A stretch of DNA of 64,000 bases, taken from contig JAKZZE010000028.1 in assembly GCA_024220505.1 (NCBI GenBank), positions 434,001-498,000 of the forward strand, written 5' to 3'. Below, piece after piece: positions 34,568 to 45,296 of this stretch. Made by a program: the position numbers and the translations under genes. The notes below the pieces were generated by a model. It did not search any database. It was not told the DNA's origin and worked only from the letters and a program-made list of their open reading frames with translations. This stretch comes from Rhizopus arrhizus (lineage: Eukaryota > Mucoromycota > Mucoromycetes > Mucorales > Rhizopodaceae). Position 1 is the stretch's first letter. Every line of letters starts with the position of its first letter.

Positions 34568-35965
34568 TTATATCTTTTTGTTTTCAGATATGAATTTTTC
34601 TGGTGTTGGTGTCAACGGCAATCCTCGACGACCCTTCAATATATTACCGATATAGAATTCACCAGCCTTATAACTTGATCTGACCAAAGGTCCACTAGCA
34701 ACATACTTGAATCCCATTTCCATACCTTTTGTTTCCCAATACTTGAATTTCTCAGGCGTGACGTACTCATGTACTTTCATATGTCTTTTGGTAGGCCGCA
34801 TGTATTGCCCAAGAGTAACACAGTCGACATCAATGTTCCGAAGCTCCTGAAGTGCGTCCAAAACCTCTTCATCTGTTTCACCACAGCCAAGCATGATGGA
34901 TGTCTTGGTAATCAAGTCAGGTCTTGTTTTTTTGGCGTGGTCAAGCACCTTGAGAGATTGACGGAAACCAGCTCGACGATCACGTACATAAGGTGTTAAA
35001 GCTTCCACAGTTTCAATATTGTGAGCATATACATCTAAACCAGATTTAGCTACCGTTTCTACTCCTTCAAGCGATCCACCAAAGTCACCAGTTAAGCATT
35101 CTACTAGAATATGAGGTGCCCTACCAATAATCATGTCAGTTGAAGGGAAAAAAAAAAGGCCCACACTAATGCACAACTATCTTACTTTTGTTTGATTTTG
35201 CTGATTGTCTCTGCAAAATGACGAGAGCCGCCATCAGCAAGATCATCACGATCCACACTTGTCAAGACCACATAATCCAATCCCCATCGACTGATTGCTT
35301 CTGATGTATGTTCTGGTTCATGCGGATCCAATGGTTTAGGTGTTCTGTTGGTCTTTACAGAACAAAAACGACATCCTCTTGTACATTCATCACCCATTAA
35401 CATGATTGTAGCTGTTGCTGTTTGATGTTCTCCTCCTCCCCAACAGTCACCAATATTTGGACAGCGTGCTTCTTCACATACCGTATGAAGTTTCAATCCA
35501 CGTAAATCCTTTTTGATTTTGCTAAAATTTTTGCCAACTGGGATGTCTGTCTTTAACCATTCTGGTAAACGAGGTTGTTTTCTATATACACAAAATGCTT
35601 AGTTTGTGTTATTTTTTTTTAATTTGAGTCTTTTTACAATTTTGTAGTCTTGATTTGTTTGCCTGGAATAACTGTTTCTCTCAACTCTAAAGCTTCCATA
35701 TGGTTTAATTTTTCAGTTTGACCAGGATTTACAAATTCATCCAAAGAGTTTGCGTCTTGTTGTAGCTTTTCGCGAAGTGCTTGAAGTCGAGAACTTTTGT
35801 TTTGATCACTAAGTGTAGCTTGTGTACGTTGTTGAGACTATAAGGGTATGGGTTAAAAAAGCCGCAGTACTGAGTTATAAATATGTGCTCTCATACAGCA
35901 ACCGTTATTGCTTGCTTAATAAAGCGTTGACTACGGCTGAATTGAATGGTATTTAAAAGTGACAT
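34568..35965 (-). CDS. LIP5: Lipoyl synthase (radical SAM)
   Basis: Inserts two sulfurs into octanoyl groups on lipoyl-dependent enzymes in mitochondria. Four exons. The N-terminus is rich in Ser, Arg and Gln ([18 protein letters not shown]), consistent with a mitochondrial presequence. VPEWLKT-type sequence ([12 protein letters not shown]) precedes the auxiliary cluster motif C-x4-C-x5-C ([12 protein letters not shown]). The radical SAM C-x3-C-x2-C is [10 protein letters not shown]. Then [52 protein letters not shown] and [16 protein letters not shown] follow, the last with the conserved Arg-Ser-Ser at the C-terminus. Length and motif order match eukaryotic LIP5/LIAS. No key residue is missing. 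Confidence 0.97.
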
Positions 35966-36281
35966 ATTGCTTTTAAAAAGAAAGAGAGAAAATTGGGAAG
36001 ACTCGGAAAAAACCAGGTTTAATTGACAAGATTTTCGTGACTGATTTTCCACAGCGCAAAAAAAAAAAAAAAAGTTGCATAGAATATTATTAACTTGAAT
36101 TTGAGTTTTAATAATTTAAAGAAGTAATACATATAAAGCCTAATACAAGCACAAAAAGACATATATTGCGGTTTACTACATAATCAATTGAAAAATAAAG
36201 AAAACCTAGGCTATGACTCTTGCTTTGATGTCATTCATCCCACATCCTATCATCAGCCAAGAAGGACTGAGGCAGAAAGAC

Positions 36282-36303
36282 TGTGTGTGTGTGTGTGTGT
36301 GTG
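36282..36303 (+). repeat. TG dinucleotide repeat, left arm
   Basis: Eleven TG units, in the 3' region of the left C2 gene. The right arm has 15 units at the mirror position. Confidence 0.9.
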
Positions 36304-36483
36304 AGAAAAGAAAAAAAAAAAAAGAGAGAAAAAGAGACTTGTATCTATTTGGTACAAAATGCAAACATTTTTTATTTATTAAATCATAATAAAAGTGCAA
36401 GAGAGAGAAAGAGAGAGAGAACTTGGAGATGGGAAGAGATAGGTATATAAACACGCTTATTCTCAAAGAGAAAGAGAATAAAG

Positions 36484-36885
36484 TTATTGAGCAACAAATT
36501 CAGCAACCAAGTGAACTTCACCATGGCTAGAGAGACCCAACTTGGCAGGAAGCTTAGCCCAAGTATCAACAGCTTGACCCTTGAAGACATCAGTCAAGTC
36601 CAGATGACCACTACCAATCTTGTCAGAATCAGCAACATCCTTGTCGATCACCTTGAAGTAAAGCTTGTGTTTGGAAGAACCTTCCTCGATATTGAAGGTG
36701 AAGGTTTGGTTCCAGACAGGGTTTTCAGTGTTCTTGACAAGTTCAGAGCGTTGCTTGTAATCTTCATCTAACCAGAGTTCAACATAGGGATCGTTATGAC
36801 CAGCAAGGTCTTCCCTGTGAAGGTTACGGGCTTCGATAAGGTTAACAGTAAGAACACCACGAGGAGCAGAGTGAGAAGCGAACAT
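36484..36885 (-). CDS. Single C2-domain protein, copy 1
   Basis: Intronless, 133 residues, essentially one C2 domain: GVLTVNLIEARNLHREDLAGHNDPYVEL, KNTENPVWNQTFTFNI, LYFKVIDKDVADSDKIG and a final beta strand VHLVAEFVAQ. The Asp residues in NDPYVEL and in DKDVADSD are the usual calcium-binding positions, so calcium-dependent phospholipid binding is likely. No membrane segment or partner domain. The predicted protein is identical to that of copy 2 at 40160-40561. TATA-like sequence lies at 36974-36984 and a CCAAT box at 37053-37062, both inside the repeat, so the promoter is duplicated too. Biological role unknown; similar small C2 proteins occur in fungi and plants. Confidence 0.93.
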   Translation of the reverse strand: MFASHSAPRGVLTVNLIEARNLHREDLAGHNDPYVELWLDEDYKQRSELVKNTENPVWNQTFTFNIEEGSSKHKLYFKVIDKDVADSDKIGSGHLDLTDVFKGQAVDTWAKLPAKLGLSSHGEVHLVAEFVAQ

Positions 36886-36973
36886 GTTTAAAAGATGAGA
36901 GTGACTATAATAAAAAGAATAAAGATAAAAAAGAAAAAGAGAAACAAAAGAAAGAGAGAGAGCGAGAGGGTAT

Positions 36974-36984
36974 CTTTTTATATA
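36974..36984 (-). promoter_or_regulatory. TATA box, C2 gene copy 1
   Basis: TATATAAAAAG on the minus strand, about 90-100 bases before the ATG. Duplicated in the other arm. Confidence 0.5.
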
Positions 36985-37052
36985 TTTTTTTTAAAAAAAA
37001 AAAAAAAGAAAAGAAAAAAAAGAAAAGGTACAACACTCGCATGACTTTTGAT

Positions 37053-37062
37053 CTGATTGGCT
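37053..37062 (-). promoter_or_regulatory. CCAAT box, C2 gene copy 1
   Basis: AGCCAATCAG on the minus strand, about 70-80 bases upstream of the TATA box; a consensus-like NF-Y/HAP site. Present also at 39982-39991. Confidence 0.45.
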
Positions 37063-37635
37063 GAAACGATTCATTTATTTCACACAATTTCATCATGACG
37101 TTCTTTCAGGTTACAATAAAGTACTACTCAGAAAAAGAAAAGTAATACACAAGCCTGAATTTACATCATACTTGAGATACCTTGTTTCTATAAAAAAATA
37201 AAATAAAATAAAAAAGAAAGCAATATCGCGTAGACTTTATAAAATAAAAATAAAAAAAATAATAATAATAAAAAATTTGACAACCTGTCAAACTTATCCA
37301 CAGCAACCGTTACCTGCAGCGGCTTGCATTTGAAGATATAGTTATTTGAGGATGACAAACTCATTTTTTGGAAATCGGTCAATGAAAAGTAATGATGACA
37401 ATGCAAGCTTTGACTAGTCAATGTCATCTTTCAGAACACGCAATGCATTTTATAGACTTCCCAAGACAGATGTGAGGACTTTGAATGTAGAAGAGACAAA
37501 GTAGTAAAACAATATGTATCCTGAAAGCTAGTTATACTCTTTATGTTTGGCAGTGTCGATTTCATGGCTATATCTCTGAAAGATGACATGTAACACTTTA
37601 AGGGAGGGTCCAGGTTTGAGGAGGAGAGAGCAGAC

Positions 37636-38143
37636 CTACATTTAGGTGTTTTATGAACGACAATTACTTTTGTGCTCCAAAGGCAATCATTGTATAGCAA
37701 TCAAGCATTATTAACGATTAATAGTGTGAGTATATGGAAGATGTAGAACTATTAATATGTATGTGCATCTACAAAAATAGACTGGTAATTGAGGAGCAAG
37801 TGCTTATATTAAATTATGAAAAGATCTGCCTAATAGCATACACTGAATCAACACATAAGGATATCAACAAGTCCAAGTGTATTACCAAAATCTAAAATGA
37901 CTATGGTATGGATCTCAATTAGATGAACCAGTTGGAAGAGGTGTCTAATGATATCTGGGAACATGCCCGCGATTTGATGAAGAAGGAAAATATAAAAAAC
38001 TTCATTATAAAGTGACAGAAACGAAACTAACGATCATGATTTTAGCCTAAAAAAGCTGCTTTGAAAGCTAGCTTAGTCAAACGTGCTAACAAAAATTGGC
38101 TGGACCAAAAGTTATTATCAACGGTGATATGAATGGTGGTACA

Positions 38144-38185
<42 letters not shown>

Positions 38186-39407
38186 TAAAATAAGTTATTT
38201 TTATTAAACTTTGAGCCACATATCGTGGATGTTCATGATTTAGTATAGACACTTGTGAGATGGTTTTGGATACAATTGTAGTATATTGAAAGGGAATATT
38301 TTGGATAACGAATTGCCAATAGAAATACTAGAGGTATCATAATGAAGTGGACATCACTGTAACAAAAGGTTGCACCTCTGGGTACTAAACTATTGCATTG
38401 CTTCAGCTCTAATTAATCTCGTATCGTTTGTTACTGTATCTTCTTCATCTTCCTATCTTTATCCTTTTTCCCTTTTTGACTATCAAAAAGATTTTTTAGC
38501 TCTTTAATCATCTCTTGAACTGACCCGGGCAATACAATAATTTCCATTATTATGTGCTCAATTGAGTTGATTTAATTCTCAGACAAATAAAATATTCTTT
38601 AATCGTAACAAAAGGTTGAGTACTGAAAAGAGAAACGGAGCGTGGAGACTGTAAAGTGTGAAGAAAGTGTATTATATGCTAAGGTAACATACAATCTCAT
38701 GGAAGATTACGTATGAAAACACGAACAGCATTGTCGAAATAGTGTGTAATAGAAGAATCCGTACGAAACATTGTGTCTCTTGAAGAGCACGAGAGAATAA
38801 AGCCAGAATTCAAATACAGCTCTGAACGACCTGTAACCTTAAGCGAAATGATAAGTCCAATCATTCTTAAGCTGGCGAAAGAAGAGGATAGCACTGGAAT
38901 GTTTAACATGGGCGCCATTTGCTCCCTTCACCATCCTTAATATACTTTTTCATCCTATTTTTCTTATCGTCCTTTATTGTTTTTATATACTCTTTTGTTT
39001 CTTTGTGTATACCACTTCGCTATTTCCGTGTTTAAACGTGTCCAGAACCTCTAGTGCTCTAGTAAGGCATGTTTATACTATATTCACGCTTTTAATTAAT
39101 TCATAATTATTTGTAAGATATATAAGAAAATTGAGTATTTGATTTGTGGTTAAATAAGAAATTTACAGAATGAAAGAGTCTGACTATGGCTTTCATTGGA
39201 ATAGATTATGACAGTGTACTTTCAGATTGTCGTTGTTTTTTTACTATTACTACTACTATTATTGTTATTTGCATAAGATTATTTTCAAGTTTTTATTAAA
39301 ACCTTACTATCTAAGAAGGCACCAGTTATTGATAACATACGCATCGAAATGCCTCAACCAATACAATAGTTACTAGTTTCATTATTGCTCTCTTTCTCGA
39401 ATTTATT
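37636..39407. other. Spacer between inverted-repeat arms
   Basis: 1772 bases not repeated in either arm. It holds short protein-like fragments, each closed by stops: 37923-38015 (+), 38547-38431 (-) and 38918-38697 (-). A 36-base poly-T tract is at 38149-38184. No intact gene. The fragments look like remains of a repeated or mobile sequence, but no family is recognised. Confidence 0.55.
38149..38184 (+). repeat. Poly-T tract, 36 bases
   Basis: Uninterrupted T run within the spacer of the large inverted repeat. Confidence 0.9.
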
Positions 39408-39981
39408 GTCTGCTCTCTCCTCCTCAAACCTGGACCCTCCCTTAAAGTGTTACATGTCATCTTTCAGAGATATAGCCATGAAATCGACACTGCCAAACAT
39501 AAAGAGTATAACTAGCTTTCAGGATACATATTGTTTTACTACTTTGTCTCTTCTACATTCAAAGTCCTCACATCTGTCTTGGGAAGTCTATAAAATGCAT
39601 TGCGTGTTCTGAAAGATGACATTGACTAGTCAAAGCTTGCATTGTCATCATTACTTTTCATTGACCGATTTCCAAAAAATGAGTTTGTCATCCTCAAATA
39701 ACTATATCTTCAAATGCAAGCCGCTGCAGGTAACGGTTGCTGTGGATAAGTTTGACAGGTTGTCAAATTTTTTATTATTATTATTTTTTTTATTTTTATT
39801 TTATAAAGTCTACGCGATATTGCTTTCTTTTTTATTTTATTTTATTTTTTTATAGAAAACAAGGTATCTCAAGTATGATGTAAATTCAGGCTTGTGTATT
39901 ACTTTTCTTTTTCTGAGTAGTACTTTATTGTAACCTGAAAGAACGTCATGATGAAATTGTGTGAAATAAATGAATCGTTTC

Positions 39982-39991
39982 AGCCAATCAG
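39982..39991 (+). promoter_or_regulatory. CCAAT box, C2 gene copy 2
   Basis: AGCCAATCAG, 79 bases before the TATA box at 40061 and 178 bases before the ATG. Confidence 0.45.
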
Positions 39992-40060
39992 ATCAAAAGT
40001 CATGCGAGTGTTGTACCTTTTCTTTTTTTTCTTTTCTTTTTTTTTTTTTTTTAAAAAAAA

Positions 40061-40071
40061 TATATAAAAAG
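40061..40071 (+). promoter_or_regulatory. TATA box, C2 gene copy 2
   Basis: TATATAAAAAG, 99 bases before the ATG at 40160, followed by a CT-rich leader. Confidence 0.5.
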
Positions 40072-40159
40072 ATACCCTCTCGCTCTCTCTCTTTCTTTTG
40101 TTTCTCTTTTTCTTTTTTATCTTTATTCTTTTTATTATAGTCACTCTCATCTTTTAAAC

Positions 40160-40561
40160 ATGTTCGCTTCTCACTCTGCTCCTCGTGGTGTTCTTACTGT
40201 TAACCTTATCGAAGCCCGTAACCTTCACAGGGAAGACCTTGCTGGTCATAACGATCCCTATGTTGAACTCTGGTTAGATGAAGATTACAAGCAACGCTCT
40301 GAACTTGTCAAGAACACTGAAAACCCTGTCTGGAACCAAACCTTCACCTTCAATATCGAGGAAGGTTCTTCCAAACACAAGCTTTACTTCAAGGTGATCG
40401 ACAAGGATGTTGCTGATTCTGACAAGATTGGTAGTGGTCATCTGGACTTGACTGATGTCTTCAAGGGTCAAGCTGTTGATACTTGGGCTAAGCTTCCTGC
40501 CAAGTTGGGTCTCTCTAGCCATGGTGAAGTTCACTTGGTTGCTGAATTTGTTGCTCAATAA
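40160..40561 (+). CDS. Single C2-domain protein, copy 2
   Basis: Encodes the same 133-residue C2-domain protein as copy 1 at 36484-36885. I found no difference between the two predicted proteins. The gene is transcribed away from the spacer, so the two copies are head to head with about 3.3 kb between start codons. Codons are strongly biased toward C- and T-ending forms (for example AAC, TTC, CGT, GTT), more than in neighbouring genes, suggesting high expression. The shared upstream 750 bases and 3' region imply both copies can be transcribed under the same control. Role unknown beyond probable calcium and phospholipid binding. Confidence 0.93.
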   Translation: MFASHSAPRGVLTVNLIEARNLHREDLAGHNDPYVELWLDEDYKQRSELVKNTENPVWNQTFTFNIEEGSSKHKLYFKVIDKDVADSDKIGSGHLDLTDVFKGQAVDTWAKLPAKLGLSSHGEVHLVAEFVAQ

Positions 40562-40740
40562 CTTTATTCTCTTTCTCTTTGAGAATAAGCGTGTTTATAT
40601 ACCTATCTCTTCCCATCTCCAAGTTCTCTCTCTCTTTCTCTCTCTTGCACTTTTATTATGATTTAATAAATAAAAAATGTTTGCATTTTGTACCAAATAG
40701 ATACAAGTCTCTTTTTCTCTTTTTTTTTTTTTTTTCTTTT

Positions 40741-40742
<2 letters not shown>

Positions 40743-40772
<30 letters not shown>
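40743..40772 (+). repeat. CA dinucleotide repeat, right arm
   Basis: Fifteen CA units against 11 in the left arm. Confidence 0.9.
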
Positions 40773-40774
<2 letters not shown>

Positions 40775-43540
40775 CTTTCTGCCTCAGTCCTTCTTGGCTG
40801 ATGATAGGATGTGGGATGAATGACATCAAAGCAAGAGTCATAGCCTAGGTTTTCTTTATTTTTCAATTGATTATGGCTCTAGTAGACTGTATTGCATGAA
40901 ATTATCAAAAATGATGAAACGTCATGAAAAGATGTCATTTTTGTGAATAAGACCGAATACGTTGCACCAGAGAGCCAAATGAGGAAACTGCTAGAATCAC
41001 TATATTCCTTCGCAGAATACAACAAGAAAATCTGCATCAGAAAAAATTTAAAGATAATAATCAGACATCGCATTAATTTCACACTTCTATTCTGTATATT
41101 TAAATGCTTTATAGTGTACGTCTAAAGAAGGTACTTGAATAAAATCCTCATACAAAAAAAAAGGTTACACCAGAAAGAACCGAGTAATGGTAGTGTATTG
41201 GCAAAACGTGCAAAACTTCATTCGAAACGGGGATTTTAGATGTAATCTGCTCACGCACCAACAGACTTTCAGGAATCTCTTTAAACAACCATCTACTGCA
41301 GCAGTTACGATTTTTCAACAACTTCAAAGGCTTCATGGAAAGCTTTTTTGTTACTCTTCTTTCTTTTTTAGTAGTTGCTTCAATTGATTCAGATGCTTCA
41401 CTAGAAGGTAAGTCTTCTAATACCGGCACCTTGGCTGCTTCTTTACCGTTTTTGTTTTACGGTGTTCAGATGTAAAGTATCGCGTCTCCTTTGACAACCA
41501 AGAAGCTTTCAATGCCTCTTGAACATATGGAAAACAGCAGTGGCATGTCTCTTATTAACATGAGTCTGACGTTTGATCTAATTGGTATGATGAATAGCAG
41601 CATTGATAAACCAAGCATCAAATTCCATTTCGTCTGCAAACTGTGATATTGACCACATGTTCAGGAGTGCTTCTTTGAACAAAAAGGTATTGACGACACT
41701 TTATATATGGCTGTCAGTAAAAGTATATATCTGTGAATAAGGTAATTGATAAATCAAAAAGCATGGTCACTGCAATGTGTGGTTGTTTAAAGAATTCCTG
41801 CCAAGTATCAAGTTAATGAAATTTGCGAATGACAGGCAACTGATAGCGTTGTTTTTCTTATTTATTAATTAGGTTATACCATAAGTTTAATTACGCTTGA
41901 ATTGTACTTAAACGGTGAATATGAATTAACTCGACATGATATGTTGATAATTCCCAATCTTTCATATAAAACACAACACATGCAGGTGTTCTTGGAAACT
42001 ATGCTTAGCTTCAAGGTAATATTATCTAGATACAGCCATATGTGCTTTTTATATTACTGACCGACTTTTTTTTTTTTTTTCTTTCGACTAACTTAATAGT
42101 AACTAGAAATTAATATAACTAGTAGATGTTGCTACAGTAGTATTTATGATATTTTTGTCATTAGATGGGTTCAGTTTTGAAATTTGAAGAGATATTAGTC
42201 CAGGTCAGTGGATCATGTATCTATATTGTTTCTATATATTGGATAGATGAGATGAACCCTGGCTTATGTCACGATAATTATTATATGGGCCAAAGAAATA
42301 ACTTGCTGTTAAAAATCAGGTATCGCTACATCCTAATTGATAACCAACTCTAAAGGTGACGTTGACAAATCCAAAAAAGTAGATGCAAACGCACCACAAC
42401 AGCGAATAGGATATGAATGTCAGTACAGACGCACCCATCATCTTGATGACAAGTAATGATCTTGACATGACTAGCAGATGTTAGATACAGCGTCACTTTT
42501 TTAAATTCTTTTTGTTTCCAGGATACATCATCTTGAATTTCAAACGCAAATCACTGTCATTTCTAAAACATCTCAGCTATGCCAAAAATAGTTGCATGAC
42601 AAACCAATCACTTTCTATAGTCTCATTCAGTAGAGTCTTTGAGCAATAATCAAACTGTTCCATCTACCGTCCTATCGTCACTCAATCTTTGTCAAGCAGT
42701 GAAAAATAGAATTAAATAAAAAAAAAAACGCGTCAAGGAGAAGGTGGACTTGTTTGCATTACAGAAATACATGAAGCTTCCTTTTTTTTGTTTCATAAAG
42801 TACAATCTCTTTATTGGCTGGAAATTGGATATTCCCGAAAAGTTCTTTTTGTGTTGGAATCAGAGGAAATAGAAAGCCCTTTTTTCCAATTTTGGACATG
42901 TCACCGTGTTTGTTTTGGATGAGCCCTGTTGGAATACTGTCAGGTTGAATGGATGTCATAGTCTAAAAGGACCCTTCGTACTCTTAAAAAAGAATTCTTT
43001 AAAAAAAAAGTGCTGTTTGTCTGATGATTGTCTAGCCTCATCTTATTCAACCGAGTTATTTTATCAAATGTAAGTAATTTAGTCGGAATGCACTTTTTTT
43101 TTTTTTGTTACAATCACTGCACTCGATTTAAAATTATACTCAAAGTACACGGATTAAAAGAGAGAGAGAGGTAGGATAACAACCTTACCACTTTTCGTTC
43201 ACTTTTTTTTACTTTAAATTTCGCAGTGTGGCTTGATGTGCAACAAAGAATTTATTTACCCTAAATGACATGCATATCCAACTCTTATTCCCTCCAATCA
43301 ATCAGGCCCTTGCATGATCGGGTTCTTGTTCCGTAAATTCTAAATGGCTTTCCGTTATAGCCAATCGATTTCAAATATGTCAAACATGAACTCTTTCTCC
43401 TTTGTTTTAGAGAATGTTACAAGCATGGATGATGAATAGAGTTCACGTTTGAAACCTAATCTTCCTCACCCGTTTTTTATTTTATTTTTAAATCCCAGTG
43501 CTTAAATTAATTTCTATGCAAAAAAAAAGAAGGGGTGTAT

Positions 43541-43561
43541 GTGTGTGTGTGTGTGTGTGTG
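43541..43561 (+). repeat. GT dinucleotide repeat
   Basis: About ten GT units following GGGGTGTAT, in the gene-poor region. Confidence 0.8.
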
Positions 43562-44705
43562 AAAGTAAATAGTGAATGACTTTTTATATCAAACAAGTAG
43601 ATTATTATCTGATCACACCCACGATTCTTTAAAGAAAAAAAAATAAGAGTATGTTGTGAAATGACAGGTACTGAAAAAAAGAACCATTGTTACACTTACT
43701 TTTTGCGCTCGTGCTTTGTGGTTTTTATTGGAAAAAAGAATGAGTTGAATAAAAGAAAGATGAAGAAGTGGTTTGAAGGATGGTTGTCATGGACCGTGCT
43801 CCATCCACAGATTACTTTTATAAAACAGCAAGTTTATTTTTTTATTTTATTTTTTTACTTTTTTTTTTTTTTGAAAGAGTGAAAACAGTGGCTGTTGGAT
43901 ATGAAATATAAAGAGTTTAATGAGTGCACATGAATTTAATAATAAAAAGGTCTGGTGATGTATCCTAAAACGAGGTTGATTGAGAGCTATTAAGGGTACT
44001 CGAATGATTTTCATGATCTTTGCTTTATCGAAAAACGCACATTTGTTAATCAATCATTGGCTGCTGTGACCCATAAGCCATGGAAGTAAACAATAAAAAG
44101 AGTGTGAGAATGTATGGTCTTTGCACGTTTTAAACAAATCAAATAGCGTAACACAATTTAATTCAGCAAAGCTAATAAAAGCTCACTTTTTTTGTATCGT
44201 TCTAGAATGATTCAACTAATTATAGCCCCCCCTCTCTCTTAAGTTCTGCATTTCGCGCACCTTTTTATCGCTCAAAAAAAGCATTACGACAGCATTCAAG
44301 CAACTCCGAATAAAATAGGCGTGCTTTTCGTCATGAGCCAATACGTAATGAACAAATGAAGATGGTGGATTCGATACACGTTTTTTCATTTTACAATTTA
44401 CAATTTATTTCCTTTATTGGTTCAAGTCAAAAAAGAAGGCGAGTACCTGAATTGGATGAAAAGGATAAGAAGTGAGAGTATGGATTGAAAGAGAACTTAC
44501 ATCATAATCGGTTATTTAATTAAATGACGCAAAAAAGACTTGAATCGATGTGATCCAATCAATGAATGCTTATGAAAAAAAGAGAGGAATACGTTCTGGA
44601 AAATAAAAGTGACACACATTGGTTAGTACACAAAAAGCTGGGGTCAAGCACCCAAATAAAATGGTAATAATTTAGATCGACTGCATAAATTTCGATATCC
44701 GAAAA

Positions 44706-44716
44706 TATATAAAAAG
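44706..44716 (+). promoter_or_regulatory. TATA box of Ecl1-like gene
   Basis: TATATAAAAAG, about 120 bases before the ATG at 44827, followed by a CT-rich leader. Confidence 0.5.
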
Positions 44717-44826
44717 GAGGGCAACTGTTCTCCCTTCAATCTCTTTCAGAACCCTTCTCGAGTGCTCTTTATAGCATTTTACACTCAACTTTTATATACG
44801 CATTTATAAACAAGAAGAAAAAAAAA

Positions 44827-45296
44827 ATGATGTGTGATACTAATTGGTGTACTTTCTGTGATAATGCCATCAGTCCTTATTCTGTAAGTTGAACTATTTC
44901 TTTTTTGTTGATAAAAATTGACCAACTCAAAAATAGGATTCGCTTTATTGTTCAGAAGAATGCTTAAGACAAGATGCCTTACTTCATCATCCTATGCTTG
45001 GATATGATTATGCTGATCTTCGAGGATTTCCTCATGTAGGAACAACAGATATCTGCTCTAAAAGAAAATCTTCTACTCAATCACTCACCTCTTCATCCAC
45101 TTATTTCAATCAACTTCACAAACCTTCAACTCCTTCTTTCTCATCTCCTTCCTTATCCTCTTCTTTATCATCCGATTCTTCTCATGAAGATCATCACCAT
45201 CAACCTTTCACAACTCACTATTATCAACCAAAGCCTCGTCGTGCTTCTCCAATTCATTTTATGGAACAACTCAATCAAGCTATGCTTCATTCTTAA
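44827..45296 (+). CDS. Ecl1-like zinc-binding protein (life-span regulatory factor type)
   Basis: Two exons (44827-44883, 44937-45296) give 138 residues. The N-terminus reads NWCTFCDNAI, then SDSLYCSEECLRQDA after the splice: a C-x2-C ... Y-C-x3-C arrangement typical of the Ecl1/2/3 family, where fission-yeast members extend chronological life span and respond to nutrient or metal limitation. The remainder is Ser/Pro-rich and disordered, including a His cluster near residue 107 (EDHHHQ) and a basic PKPRR segment, ending MEQLNQAMLHS. Likely nuclear or cytosolic signalling or transcription cofactor by family analogy. Family assignment rests on the Cys pattern. Confidence 0.72.

Larger units (their letters stand above)
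36179..37635 (-). repeat. Large inverted repeat, left arm (1457 bp)
   Basis: Reverse complement of 39408-40875, nearly base for base by eye. The outer edge is at CATAATCAATTG (36179) and the inner edge at GAGAGAGCAGAC (37635). Differences seen are in a TG repeat (11 versus 15 units), single-base differences in A/T runs, and about one substitution near 36314. The arm holds a complete C2-domain gene with promoter and 3' region. Confidence 0.96.
39408..40875 (+). repeat. Large inverted repeat, right arm (1468 bp)
   Basis: Mirror copy of 36179-37635, inner edge GTCTGCTCTC (39408), outer edge TTGATTATG (40875). It is 11 bases longer, mostly because of four extra CA units at 40743-40772. Confidence 0.96.
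40876..44826. other. 4-kb gene-poor region
   Basis: No supportable gene. Contains a GT dinucleotide repeat at 43541-43561 and many A/T runs. A 66-codon frame at 42759-42959 (-) and a frame at 41148-41429 (-) have protein-like stretches but lack promoters, homologues that I recognise, or plausible splice partners. CCAAT/ATTGG sequences are scattered. Confidence 0.5.

Noticed and set aside
36206..36590. Frames antisense to, or downstream of, the C2 gene
   Set aside because: They overlap the CA/TG repeat and A/T runs in the 3' region and mirror the second arm. Treated as shadows.
37188..37700. Open frames in the inner part of the left arm and their copies at 39385-39855
   Set aside because: They repeat only because the arm is duplicated. 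Composition is promoter-like (A/T runs) and no homology is recognised.
36179..40875. Inverted repeat as an assembly or hairpin-read artefact
   Set aside because: Arms differ in microsatellite length and single bases, have unrelated outer flanks and an unrelated 1.77-kb spacer. A read artefact would give identical arms. It still deserves confirmation by long reads.
42759..42959. 66-codon minus-strand frame with protein-like sequence
   Set aside because: No TATA box, no recognisable family and no splice partners. Left as unannotated.
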